In this document: positions 24,226 through 32,482 of the stretch, in pieces
Layout: each line of letters starts with the position of its first letter
Position numbering within the stretch: the first letter of the stretch is position 1
Origin: Oscillospiraceae bacterium
Lineage (GTDB): Bacteria; Bacillota; Clostridia; Oscillospirales; Ruminococcaceae
DNA length: 39,008 nt
Reading direction: 5' to 3'
Assembly (NCBI GenBank): GCA_017541275.1
Contig: JAFXZM010000018.1
Location: 1-39,008, forward strand
Program-made: the position numbers and the translations under genes
Notes under the pieces: model-generated
The model's database searches: none
The model's input: the letters and a program-made list of their open reading frames with translations, nothing else
What the model was told of the DNA's origin: nothing

Positions 24226-26532
24226 ATGAAAACAATGAAGCTGCGTGTGTTCGGCATCGTTCAGGGCGTCGGGTTCCGGCCGTTTACGGCGGTCGCCGCA
24301 CAGCGCCACGGCGTCAGCGGGACTGTTGCGAACAAAGGCTCCTATGTGGAGATCGTCGCGCAGGGCGGGGCGGCGCAGCTTGCCGCATTTGCCGATGAAA
24401 TTCGGAATCACCCGCCGGAGCGCGCTGTTGTGCTTGATCTCGAACAGGCGGATATCAGTGACGAAAACACACGCAATTACAATGATTTCACGATTATTGA
24501 AAGCGAAAAGGAATACGGCAGGATATTTGTCTCACCGGACATCGCGACCTGCGGCAAATGCCGCGCGGAGCTGTATGACCCGAAAAACCGGCGATATCTG
24601 CACCCTTTCATCAACTGCACACAGTGCGGCCCCCGGCTGACGATTCTCGATACGATGCCGTATGACCGTGAGCGCACGAGCATGAAGGCCTTTCCGATGT
24701 GTCCGGAATGCGCGGCGGAGTATCACGACCCGGCGACCCGGCGATACGATGCACAGCCGGTCTGCTGCAATGACTGCGGCCCGCAGGTGCGCATTCTCGG
24801 CACAGAGCTGACCGGCGGCGATGCAGTCACGGCGGTGCGGCGGGCTGTCATGCAGGGGAAGATCGCGGCAGTCAAGGGCATCGGCGGCTTTCATCTCTGC
24901 TGCGATGCGAGGAATGCAGAGGCAGTGCGGCGGCTGCGGCAGCTCAAGCACAGGCCGATGAAGCCCTTTGCGGTCATGATGCGCGATATGGAGACCGTGC
25001 GGCGCGAGTGCGTTGTGCAGGCGGGGCAGGAGGCATATCTCACCGGCTGGCAGAAGCCGGTCATGCTGCTGGAAAAGTGCGCAGATATGTCACTTTGCGA
25101 TTTGATTGCACCGGATAACGAAACGGTCGGCGTGATGCTGCCCTATGCGCCGGTGCAGATGCTTTTGTTTGATTATCCGGACGGCATCGACATGACCGAC
25201 TGCATGGTGATGACGAGCGGCAACGCCCGCGGTGCGCCGATTTGCCGGAATGATGCCGATGCGCAGAAGGAGATCGCGGGATTCTGCGACCTGATTCTGA
25301 CGCATGACCGTGAGATTCTCATTCGTGCGGACGATTCCGTCTGCGACTGGCTGGAGGGCGCACCGTACATGATCCGGCGGTCACGCGGCTTTGCGCCGCT
25401 GCCGGTGATGCTGCGGGAGGCGGTCGGGCGGCAGGTGCTTGCGATCGGCGGCGAGCTGAAAAACAGCTTTTGCATTGCACGGCACGGAATGCTCTATGCT
25501 TCGCCCTATGTCGGCGACACGGCCGATCTGCGGACGGTTGCGGCGCTGCGGGAATCCGCAGAGCGCCTCTGCGGGCTGCTCGAAGCGGAGCCGGAGCTGG
25601 TTGTCTGCGATACGCACCCGCTTTACAATACTGTGACAGTCGCACAGGAAATCGCGCAGGAACGAGGTATTCCGCTGCTTCAGGTACAGCATCACTACGC
25701 GCATATCCTCTCGTGCATGGCCGAGAACGGCTGCACGGAGCGCGTGCTCGGCCTGAGCTTTGACGGCACCGGCTACGGCGATGACTGCACAGTCTGGGGC
25801 GGCGAGCTGCTGCTCTGTGACCCGCACGGCTATACCCGCACCGGCAGCGTTGAGCCGTTCATGCAGACCGGCGGCGACCTCTCCGCCAAGGAGGGCTGGC
25901 GCATCGCGGCGGCGCTGCTTGGGGACGATGCACTGTGCGAAGCGCTCGGCGTCTGCGCGGCGCAGGAATCGCGTGTCATCGGGAATATGGCGCGGCTCGG
26001 CGTGAATTCTGTGAAGTCCACAAGCTGCGGCAGAATATTTGATGCGGTGTCGGCGGTGCTGGGCATCCGGCGCGCCTCGACCTTTGAGGGGGAGGCTTCG
26101 GTCTCACTGATGACGCGGGCGGAGCAATTTGCAAAGCAAAACGGCGTATCTGCGTTAAAATTACCGTGCAGCGTGACCGAAAACGGCGGCTTTGTGACCA
26201 TGCAGACAACAGCGCTCGTACAGGAGACCGCACAGCGGTTTTGGCAGAGCTGCACACCGGAAAACCGCGATGCGCTGGCATATGCTTTTCATGATGCACT
26301 TGTCGAAATGCTTGTATCTGCGAGCGAAATCATACGCGAGCAGACCGGCATCGGCATCTGTGCGCTCAGCGGCGGCGTCTTTCAGAACCGTCTGCTGACA
26401 AGGATGACTGCGGAACGTCTGCGGGCTGCGGGCTTCCGCGTGCTTCTGCACCGGCTCATACCGCCCAACGACGGCGGCATCTGCATCGGGCAGGCTTATT
26501 ACGGATTAAATCATGATACGTTCAGGAGGTAA
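24226..26532 (+). CDS. hypF: Carbamoyltransferase HypF
   Basis: HypF turns carbamoyl phosphate into a carbamoyl-adenylate and moves the carbamoyl group to HypE, the first step to the cyanide ligands of [NiFe]-hydrogenases. The start at 24226 is 6 nt after GAGGTG; 768 aa is normal. In order: acylphosphatase domain (VQGVGFRPF at 12-20), two zinc fingers (Cys109/112/131/134 and 159/162/181/184), a YrdC-like domain (about 200-385) and a Kae1-like transferase domain (about 395-768, with HHYAHILS and FDGTGYGDD). All landmarks are intact. It follows K2 by 10 nt and its stop lies inside the ribosome site of hypC. Confidence 0.97.
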   Translation: MKTMKLRVFGIVQGVGFRPFTAVAAQRHGVSGTVANKGSYVEIVAQGGAAQLAAFADEIRNHPPERAVVLDLEQADISDENTRNYNDFTIIESEKEYGRIFVSPDIATCGKCRAELYDPKNRRYLHPFINCTQCGPRLTILDTMPYDRERTSMKAFPMCPECAAEYHDPATRRYDAQPVCCNDCGPQVRILGTELTGGDAVTAVRRAVMQGKIAAVKGIGGFHLCCDARNAEAVRRLRQLKHRPMKPFAVMMRDMETVRRECVVQAGQEAYLTGWQKPVMLLEKCADMSLCDLIAPDNETVGVMLPYAPVQMLLFDYPDGIDMTDCMVMTSGNARGAPICRNDADAQKEIAGFCDLILTHDREILIRADDSVCDWLEGAPYMIRRSRGFAPLPVMLREAVGRQVLAIGGELKNSFCIARHGMLYASPYVGDTADLRTVAALRESAERLCGLLEAEPELVVCDTHPLYNTVTVAQEIAQERGIPLLQVQHHYAHILSCMAENGCTERVLGLSFDGTGYGDDCTVWGGELLLCDPHGYTRTGSVEPFMQTGGDLSAKEGWRIAAALLGDDALCEALGVCAAQESRVIGNMARLGVNSVKSTSCGRIFDAVSAVLGIRRASTFEGEASVSLMTRAEQFAKQNGVSALKLPCSVTENGGFVTMQTTALVQETAQRFWQSCTPENRDALAYAFHDALVEMLVSASEIIREQTGIGICALSGGVFQNRLLTRMTAERLRAAGFRVLLHRLIPPNDGGICIGQAYYGLNHDTFRR

Positions 26533-26538
26533 AAAATT

Positions 26539-26748
26539 ATGTGTGTCGGATTATCTGCAAGAGTGGTCAATGTGACAAACGGAACGGCGCTGATCGACGC
26601 GAACGGTGCGCAGAGAGCGGTCAGTGCGGGAATTCTCGAAGACCTTGAACCGGGCGATTTCGTCATGGTGCATGCCGGCGTCGCGATCGCGAAGATCACG
26701 GCGGACGATGAACAGGAGGCCGACGACGTCATGGAGGAGCTGCTGTGA
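26539..26748 (+). CDS. hypC: Hydrogenase maturation chaperone HypC
   Basis: HypC is a small OB-fold chaperone that, with HypD, carries the Fe(CN)2CO unit and normally delivers it to the [NiFe]-hydrogenase large subunit. The 69-aa protein begins Met-Cys-Val-Gly: Cys2 is the essential iron-binding residue exposed after Met removal. AGGAGG overlaps the hypF stop. The stop overlaps the hypD GTG start. No hydrogenase large subunit is present in the window, so the recipient of the iron unit is open. Confidence 0.95.
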   Translation: MCVGLSARVVNVTNGTALIDANGAQRAVSAGILEDLEPGDFVMVHAGVAIAKITADDEQEADDVMEELL

Positions 26749-27791
26749 ACGATAGCATGAAGGCCGCAAGGGAGATCATTACCTCCTACAGCGGCAGGCC
26801 GCTCCGCATTATGGAGGTCTGCGGAACGCATACGCATGAGATTTTCCGGCTGGGGCTTCGCAGGCTGCTGCCGGAGCAGATCGAGCTGATCTCCGGGCCG
26901 GGATGTCCGGTCTGCGTGACGGCCGTCGGGTTTATTGACGAGGCCTGCTGGCTCGCGCTCGAAAAGCAGTGTATCATCTGCACTTTCGGCGACCTCATCC
27001 GCGTGCCGGGTACGGATATGAGCCTTGCGGGTGCGCGCGCAAAGGGCGCGGAGGTCAGGCCGGTATATTCGCCGCTGGATGCGGTCGAGCTGGCAAAGCA
27101 GAACCCTGACCGGCAGGTTGTATTTCTCGCGGTCGGCTTTGAAACGACCACGCCGGCGGCATGTCTCGCGGCAAAGCAGGCGAGGGAAGCCGGTCTGACG
27201 AATTTTTCGCTGCTGACTGCCAATAAGACCATGCCGAATGCATACAAGGCGCTGGTCGGCTCTGCGGATGCATTTCTGTATCCGGGGCATGTGAATGCGA
27301 TCACGGGCAATGCAGTCTGCAAGGAAATGTGCGAAAAATACGGTGTATCGGGCGTGGTTGCGGGATTCACCGCAGGCGAGCTGCTGACGGCGCTGGCCGT
27401 GACGGTCAGGCTGCTGGGCGAGGGCAAAACGCCGTTCTTCCGCAACTGCTATCCGCGTGTTGTCAGGGATGAGGGAAATCCCGCCGCGATCGCGCTGATG
27501 CACGAGGTCATGGAGCCATGCGACAGCGAGTGGCGCGGGCTTGGCATGATCCCGCAGTCCGGCATGAAGCTTCGTGCGGAATATGCGGAATACGATGCGC
27601 GGCTGAAGCATCAGATGCCGGTCATCACCGGAAAGCCGAATCCGGCATGCCGCTGCGGCGATGTGCTTCAGGGGAAGATCAGGCCGTGTGAATGCAAGGT
27701 GTTCGGTAAGGTATGCACACCGATGCATCCGGTCGGGGCATGTATGGTGTCCGACGAGGGCGCCTGCGCCGCATATTATCAGTATAGCTAA
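26745..27791 (+). CDS. hypD: Hydrogenase maturation protein HypD
   Basis: HypD is the [4Fe-4S] scaffold on which Fe(CN)2CO is built, in complex with HypC and HypE. Conserved sites are Cys26 in MEVCGTHTHEI, GPGCPVC (Cys54 and Cys57, the thiol-redox pair), and a C-terminal Cys cluster from about 301 (CRCGDVL...CECKVFGKVC...GACMV...GAC) that holds the iron-sulfur cluster. GTG 26745 is chosen because GGAGGAG lies 5 nt upstream and it overlaps the hypC stop; ATG 26757 is a less likely alternative. The protein is 348 aa and complete. It is followed by a perfect 18-bp palindrome. Confidence 0.96.
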   Translation: MNDSMKAAREIITSYSGRPLRIMEVCGTHTHEIFRLGLRRLLPEQIELISGPGCPVCVTAVGFIDEACWLALEKQCIICTFGDLIRVPGTDMSLAGARAKGAEVRPVYSPLDAVELAKQNPDRQVVFLAVGFETTTPAACLAAKQAREAGLTNFSLLTANKTMPNAYKALVGSADAFLYPGHVNAITGNAVCKEMCEKYGVSGVVAGFTAGELLTALAVTVRLLGEGKTPFFRNCYPRVVRDEGNPAAIALMHEVMEPCDSEWRGLGMIPQSGMKLRAEYAEYDARLKHQMPVITGKPNPACRCGDVLQGKIRPCECKVFGKVCTPMHPVGACMVSDEGACAAYYQYS

Positions 27792-27808
27792 GACGGCCAT
27801 GGCCGTCT
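27791..27808. promoter_or_regulatory. Perfect 18-bp palindrome after hypD
   Basis: AGACGGCCATGGCCGTCT is fully self-complementary and starts at the last base of the hypD stop. There is no T-run, so it is not a standard terminator. It could be an operator or an RNA-processing stem. Confidence 0.4.
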
Positions 27809-27825
27809 GCGCGGGGTGAATTGTC

Positions 27826-28515
27826 ATGGAATATCAAGACGTACAAAGGATTGCAAAAGAAACGATTTCCTATATAAAAACGGTTATCAGACCGAATATG
27901 AATCTGATTGATGTAAGGCATTTATGCGAAGAAAAAATGCTGTCATTGGGCGCAGATTCGTTTTGGTACTGGGATATCGGTGCATTTGTGTTTTCCGGCG
28001 ATGAAACAACTGTATCCGTTTCAGGACGGGAATACATTACCTCTGACAGATCAATCGGCAGCAATGACATGATTACGATTGACCTCAGTCCCCAGTGCAA
28101 TCATATCTGGGGTGACTATGCACGCACGATTGTGATTGAAAACGGCAAGGCTGCAGATAGTATAGAGCAGATTCAAAACGATGAATGGCGGAACGGTCTG
28201 CTGATGGAAGAACGGCTGCATCGCGAGCTCATTGCTTTTGTCACGCCTCAGACGTCATTTGAAGAACTCTATTTGCATATCAATGACTATATAATTGAAA
28301 ATGGTTTTATAAACCTCGACTTTATGGGGAATCTCGGACATTCGATTGTAAAGAATAAAGACGACCGTGTTTATATTGAAAAGGGAAATCACGCATTGCT
28401 GTCATCGGTTGACTTTTTTACATTCGAGCCGCATATCAGTATTCCAAATTCCAAATACGGATATAAAAAAGAGAACATCTATTATTTTTCGGACGGGAAG
28501 CTGGCTGAATTATAA
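27826..28515 (+). CDS. M24-family (methionine/Xaa-Pro aminopeptidase-like) protein
   Basis: A 229-aa creatinase/aminopeptidase-fold protein. Likely metal ligands are in order: Asp in TIDLSPQ, Asp in WGDYART, His in LGHSIV, Glu in FTFEPHI and a final Glu in KKENIYYF, matching the D-D-H-E-E set of M24 metallopeptidases. It lacks the N-terminal creatinase domain and is slightly shorter than a methionine aminopeptidase. It is markedly AT-richer than the hyp genes around it, which suggests a later insertion between hypD and hypE. GGGGTGA lies upstream of the ATG. A processing role in the cluster is possible but only positional. Confidence 0.8.
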   Translation: MEYQDVQRIAKETISYIKTVIRPNMNLIDVRHLCEEKMLSLGADSFWYWDIGAFVFSGDETTVSVSGREYITSDRSIGSNDMITIDLSPQCNHIWGDYARTIVIENGKAADSIEQIQNDEWRNGLLMEERLHRELIAFVTPQTSFEELYLHINDYIIENGFINLDFMGNLGHSIVKNKDDRVYIEKGNHALLSSVDFFTFEPHISIPNSKYGYKKENIYYFSDGKLAEL

Positions 28516-28618
28516 GATTGATTCTGAAAGCCTGCAAAAACGCGCATTTCTGTTTCACAGGAATGCAGCATAAATTCGGCTTTGAAAAAAACAAAAGCCG
28601 ATCGTAAGAGGTGTATCT

Positions 28619-28792
28619 ATGGAACCGCATGAATATACTGTCACGGACATTCAGGGCGATTACGCGCTGCTGACGCAGACCGACGCCGACGGCGCAGAGC
28701 CGTTTCCGGTCGCGCTGGCACTGCTGCCGCCCGGTACCGATACCGGAACCAGACTCACAGGATTTATGGGCTGCTTTGAGCCCGCAGAATAA
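28619..28792 (+). CDS. Small acidic protein, 57 aa (DUF3006-like)
   Basis: A short gene with AGGTG upstream of ATG 28619 and a stop 13 nt before hypE. The layout (EYTVTDIQGDYALL, then PVALALLPPGTDTG) resembles DUF3006-type small beta proteins, judged by eye. No Cys pair, signal peptide or membrane helix. It lies between the M24-like gene and hypE and shares the high GC of the hyp genes. Function unknown. Confidence 0.6.
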   Translation: MEPHEYTVTDIQGDYALLTQTDADGAEPFPVALALLPPGTDTGTRLTGFMGCFEPAE

Positions 28793-28805
28793 AAGGAGAA
28801 GAATC

Positions 28806-29813
28806 ATGAACGAAAAAACGGTCACGCTTGCGCACGGCGCGGGCGGCTCACAGACAAATGAACTGATCGACAGCGTGTTCAAGGCGCATTTCGCGAATCC
28901 GCTGTTTACGGGCGACGATGCGGCCGTTCTGCCGCGTCCGGAGGGACAGATTGCGGCCTCAACGGACGGCTTTATTGTGTCGCCGTGGAAATTCAACGGC
29001 GGAAACATCGGCAAGCTCTCGATCTGCGGAACAGTCAACGACCTCTCCTGCATGGGTGCGAAGCCGCTTTACCTGACCTGTGCATTCGTCATTGAGGAGG
29101 GCTTTCCGCTCGATGCGCTGGAGGAAATTGCCGCTGCTATGGAGAAAACCGCTGCCGAGGCCGGCGTGCGCGTCGTCGCGGGCGATACCAAGGTCGCCGG
29201 AAAAGGACAGTGTGACGGCGTGTTTATCACAACGACCGGCATCGGCGAGATCATGCCGCAGGCGCATACCTCCGGCACACTCGCAAAGCCCGGCGACGCG
29301 GTCATCGTGACGGGCGACGTCGGCAGACACGGCTGTACGATTCTGCTTGCGCGCAACGATTTCGGCATCGAATCCGATGTGGACAGTGATTGTGCGCCGC
29401 TCTGGGGCACCGTGCAAAGCCTGTACAGTGTTACTGACGAGATTCATGTGATTCGCGATGCAACGCGCGGCGGGGTCGGCACGGTGCTCTATGAGATTGC
29501 GGGGCAGAGCAGTGTCGGCATCACGCTCGATGCGGCATCCGTACCGGTAGACCCGCGTGTCAAAGGCGTCTGCGGCATGCTCGGACTGGAGCCGCTGTAT
29601 CTCGCCTGTGAGGGCAGACTGGTGATTATTGCGCCGCAGGAGCATGCCGACGCGATCGTTGCGGAGCTGCGCAGGGGCCGGTATTCGCAGAATGCTGCGG
29701 TGATCGGCAGAGTTACCGCCGAAAACGCAGGCAGGGTCATCATGGAGACCGAGATCGGCACACAGACTGTTCTCCCGCAGCCTAAGGGCGAGCTTCTGCC
29801 GCGCATCTGCTGA
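28806..29813 (+). CDS. hypE: Hydrogenase maturation protein HypE
   Basis: HypE accepts the carbamoyl group from HypF on its C-terminal Cys and dehydrates it with ATP to a thiocyanate, which supplies cyanide to iron on HypCD. The 335-aa protein begins with the ATP-binding LAHGAGGSQTNEL and GDDAAVL stretches and ends exactly in PRIC, the conserved catalytic tail (Cys335). AAGGAGAAG precedes ATG 28806. HypE is complete, so the window encodes a whole cyanide-ligand pathway (HypF, E, C, D) without the nickel-insertion proteins HypA and HypB. Confidence 0.97.
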   Translation: MNEKTVTLAHGAGGSQTNELIDSVFKAHFANPLFTGDDAAVLPRPEGQIAASTDGFIVSPWKFNGGNIGKLSICGTVNDLSCMGAKPLYLTCAFVIEEGFPLDALEEIAAAMEKTAAEAGVRVVAGDTKVAGKGQCDGVFITTTGIGEIMPQAHTSGTLAKPGDAVIVTGDVGRHGCTILLARNDFGIESDVDSDCAPLWGTVQSLYSVTDEIHVIRDATRGGVGTVLYEIAGQSSVGITLDAASVPVDPRVKGVCGMLGLEPLYLACEGRLVIIAPQEHADAIVAELRRGRYSQNAAVIGRVTAENAGRVIMETEIGTQTVLPQPKGELLPRIC

Positions 29814-29835
29814 AACAGCGCTCCGGGACGCACGG

Positions 29836-29864
29836 TTGCGTTTCGCGCCGGAATGTGATATACT
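29836..29864 (+). promoter_or_regulatory. Promoter of recG
   Basis: TTGCGT (29836-29841), 17-bp spacer, TATACT (29859-29864), 38 nt before the recG ATG. It marks the likely end of the hyp transcript. Confidence 0.65.
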
Positions 29865-29901
29865 GATACTGTCAGAAAAATCTGAAAGCAGAGGTCAGAC
29901 C

Positions 29902-31947
29902 ATGAACGAACTCTATCAGCCGATCGAAACGCTGCCGGGCGTCGGCGAAAAGCGTGCGCAGAAATACCGGAAAATGGGAATCGGGACACCGTATGACCTT
30001 CTGATGCATTTCCCGCGTACCTACATTGATTTTACCTCGCCTGTCATGATTGCGGATGCCGAAAACGGCGAGCCTGCTGCCGTTCGTGTGACCGTCAGGC
30101 AGAAGCTCGCGCCCTCATTTGTGCGGCGCGGCTTTTCGCTGTACCGGGTTGTCGTTTCGGACGGCGCTTCCGATTTTCTGCTGGTATTCTACAATACGCC
30201 GTATACCTATCAGGCGATGAAGCCCGGCGAGGAATACTATGTATACGGCAGACTGACCGGCGGCTTTCTGCGCAGGGAGATGCAGGCACCGCAGGTACAG
30301 CGGGTCGATCATGCCCTGCTGCTTCAGCCGGTCTATCCGCAGACGACAGGCCTCACCAGCGCGATGATTCGCACCAATGTGCAGAAGGCACTCAGCTATC
30401 TCGATCAGCAGCCCTTTGAAACGCTTCCGGCGGAGATGCTTGCGGGCTATCATCTTGTACCGCTTGTACAGGCACTTCACGATGTCCACAGGCCGGATTC
30501 CGCTGCGGTGCTCGAACGTGCGCGGCACCGGCTCGCGTTCGAGGAGCTGCTTCAGTTTCAGCTCGGTACGCTGATGCTGAAGCACCGCACTTCCGTGCAG
30601 ACCGCATCCGCCATGCAGCCCGCCGATCTCTCTGATTTTTATGCGGGACTGCCGTTCTCGCTGACCCATGCGCAGCAGCACGCGATCGAGGTCATCTGCC
30701 GCGATCTCTGCGCCGGCAAGCCGATGAACCGGCTGCTTCAGGGGGATGTCGGCAGCGGAAAAACGGCTGTTGCCGCCGCCGCCGCTGCCTTTGCAGCAAA
30801 GAATCATGTGCAGACGGTGCTGATGGCGCCGACAGAGATACTTGCACAGCAGCATTTGCAGACCATGACGGCGTTTCTTGCGCCGATCGGGATACAGCCC
30901 GTTCTGCTGACCGGCTCGACCAAAGCAAAGGAAAAGCGTGCGATCAGAAAGCAGATCGCGGAGGGCTCGGCTCCGGTGATTATCGGCACGCATGCAGTGA
31001 TTCAGAAGGATGTGGAGTTCGCATCACTCGGCCTTGTCATTACCGATGAACAGCATCGCTTCGGGGTTGCGCAGCGCGCCGCGCTTGCCGAAAAGGGCGG
31101 ATGTCCGCACAAGCTGGTCATGTCGGCCACACCGATTCCGCGTACCCTTGCATTGATTATTTACGGTGATCTTGATATCACCGTTCTCGATGAAATGCCC
31201 AAGGGCAGACTGCCGATCAAGACCTTTGCCGTGACCGGCGGCTACCGCGAGCGCGCATACGGCTTCATCCGGGAGCATCTGGATGCCGGCGAGCAGGCGT
31301 ATCTCGTCTGCGCGATGATCGAGGAATCCGATACGCTGGAAAATGTGCAGGCGGCGGAAACCTATGCGGAAACACTGAAAAACGGCCCGTTTACCGCATA
31401 CCGCGTCGGACTGCTGCACGGAAAAATGAAAGCGCAGGACAAGGATGCCGTCATGGCCGCGATGAAGGCGCATGAGCTCGATCTGCTCGTCTGTACAACG
31501 GTTGTCGAGGTCGGCGTCGATGTGCCGAACGCAACGCTGATTCTGATTGAAAATGCCGACCGATTCGGCCTTGCGCAGCTTCATCAGCTCCGCGGCCGTG
31601 TCGGCAGAGGACAGATGCAGAGCTACTGTATTCTGGTGACCGACAGCCGGCGGGAGGATGCCCGCGAACGCCTGAAGGTAATGAGCAGAACCGTCAACGG
31701 CTTCGCAATCGCAGAGGAGGATCTGAAGCTGCGCGGCCCCGGCGATTTCTTCGGGCACGCACAGCACGGCATGCCGCCGCTGATGCAGGCCGCCTTTTGC
31801 AGCAATATGCCGCTGGTTTCCGAAACACAGATGGCTGCAAAAGCGCTGCTGGAGCAGGACCCTGAGCTTCGTTCGCCGGCACTTCAGCCGCTGCGTACCG
31901 CCGTGCTTCAGCTCTTTGAGCGAAACGGCGAAAACGGTCTCAACTGA
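29902..31947 (+). CDS. recG: ATP-dependent DNA helicase RecG
   Basis: RecG is a superfamily-2 translocase that remodels stalled replication forks and Holliday junctions. ATG 29902 follows AGAGGTC; the upstream in-frame ATG overlaps the promoter. Length is 681 aa, as expected. The N-terminal wedge/OB domain covers about 1-160, Walker A is GDVGSGKTAVA, the motif II box is DEQHRFG, and the C-terminal motifs include HQLRGRVGRG and a terminal TRG-type region. It has its own promoter and is not part of the hyp cluster. Confidence 0.97.
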   Translation: MNELYQPIETLPGVGEKRAQKYRKMGIGTPYDLLMHFPRTYIDFTSPVMIADAENGEPAAVRVTVRQKLAPSFVRRGFSLYRVVVSDGASDFLLVFYNTPYTYQAMKPGEEYYVYGRLTGGFLRREMQAPQVQRVDHALLLQPVYPQTTGLTSAMIRTNVQKALSYLDQQPFETLPAEMLAGYHLVPLVQALHDVHRPDSAAVLERARHRLAFEELLQFQLGTLMLKHRTSVQTASAMQPADLSDFYAGLPFSLTHAQQHAIEVICRDLCAGKPMNRLLQGDVGSGKTAVAAAAAAFAAKNHVQTVLMAPTEILAQQHLQTMTAFLAPIGIQPVLLTGSTKAKEKRAIRKQIAEGSAPVIIGTHAVIQKDVEFASLGLVITDEQHRFGVAQRAALAEKGGCPHKLVMSATPIPRTLALIIYGDLDITVLDEMPKGRLPIKTFAVTGGYRERAYGFIREHLDAGEQAYLVCAMIEESDTLENVQAAETYAETLKNGPFTAYRVGLLHGKMKAQDKDAVMAAMKAHELDLLVCTTVVEVGVDVPNATLILIENADRFGLAQLHQLRGRVGRGQMQSYCILVTDSRREDARERLKVMSRTVNGFAIAEEDLKLRGPGDFFGHAQHGMPPLMQAAFCSNMPLVSETQMAAKALLEQDPELRSPALQPLRTAVLQLFERNGENGLN

Positions 31948-32017
31948 AGCGTGCTCCGCGATTGTTGATAAAGATTTGTGCAAAGTGCTGAAACTCGTTT
32001 TTTTTTTCAAAAACCAC

Positions 32018-32046
32018 TTGACTTTTCCTGTCAGTTCGTGTATAAT
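32018..32046 (+). promoter_or_regulatory. Promoter of the tRNA-Asp/Phe/Gly operon
   Basis: TTGACT (32018-32023), 17-bp spacer ending GTG, TATAAT (32041-32046), 52 nt before tRNA-Asp. A T-rich tract precedes the -35. Confidence 0.9.
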
Positions 32047-32098
32047 GACATAGTCGCCTGACGGAAGCAAGCCACTTCAAAGGGCGAAAGAAACAAAT

Positions 32099-32173
32099 GG
32101 CCTGGTAGTTCAGTTGGTTTAGAACGCCGCCCTGTCACGGCGGAGGTCGTGGGTTCGAGTCCCATCCAGGTCG
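32099..32173 (+). tRNA. tRNA-Asp (GTC)
   Basis: Cloverleaf with acceptor GGCCTGG/CCAGGTC, anticodon stem CCGCC/GGCGG and loop CTGTCAC (anticodon GTC), T-arm with TTCGAGT. CCA is not encoded. Confidence 0.95.
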
Positions 32174-32176
32174 TAT

Positions 32177-32249
32177 GCCTCTTTAGCTCAGTTGGTAGAG
32201 CAGGGGACTGAAAATCCCCGTGTCGTTGGTTCGATTCCGACAGGAGGCA
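32177..32249 (+). tRNA. tRNA-Phe (GAA)
   Basis: Cloverleaf with acceptor GCCTCTT/AGGAGGC, anticodon stem GGGGA/TCCCC and loop CTGAAAA (anticodon GAA), T-stem GTTGG/CCGAC. CCA is not encoded. Confidence 0.95.
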
Positions 32250-32257
32250 TCTCACAT

Positions 32258-32330
32258 GCGGATTTAGCTCATCTGGTAGAGCGCCACCTTGCCAAGGTGG
32301 AGGTAGCGGGTTCGAGCCCCGTAATCCGCT
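32258..32330 (+). tRNA. tRNA-Gly (GCC)
   Basis: Cloverleaf with acceptor GCGGATT/AATCCGC, anticodon stem CCACC/GGTGG and loop TTGCCAA (anticodon GCC). CCA is not encoded. Confidence 0.95.
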
Positions 32331-32363
32331 TTCTGCGGTTTGGAAATATCCTTATCGCGACGG

Positions 32364-32395
32364 AAATCCGGAACATCACTGTTCCGGATTTTTCT
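32364..32395 (+). terminator. Terminator of the tRNA-Asp/Phe/Gly operon
   Basis: A 12-bp stem AAATCCGGAACA/TGTTCCGGATTT with a 4-nt loop, followed by a T-run, 34 nt beyond tRNA-Gly. Confidence 0.9.
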
Positions 32396-32419
32396 ATTAT
32401 CTGCGCTGCGAATGATGAC

Positions 32420-32462
32420 AGCCGCGCCGCACGGGGGTGAATCCTGTGCGGCGCGGCTTTTC
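32420..32462. terminator. Strong GC-rich hairpin between convergent tRNA and pncB transcripts
   Basis: A 13-bp perfect stem AGCCGCGCCGCAC/GTGCGGCGCGGCT with a short T-run on the plus side. It lies 21 nt past the pncB stop and may stop transcripts from both sides. Confidence 0.7.
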
Positions 32463-32482
32463 TGTGTATTTCGGTGGTGTGT

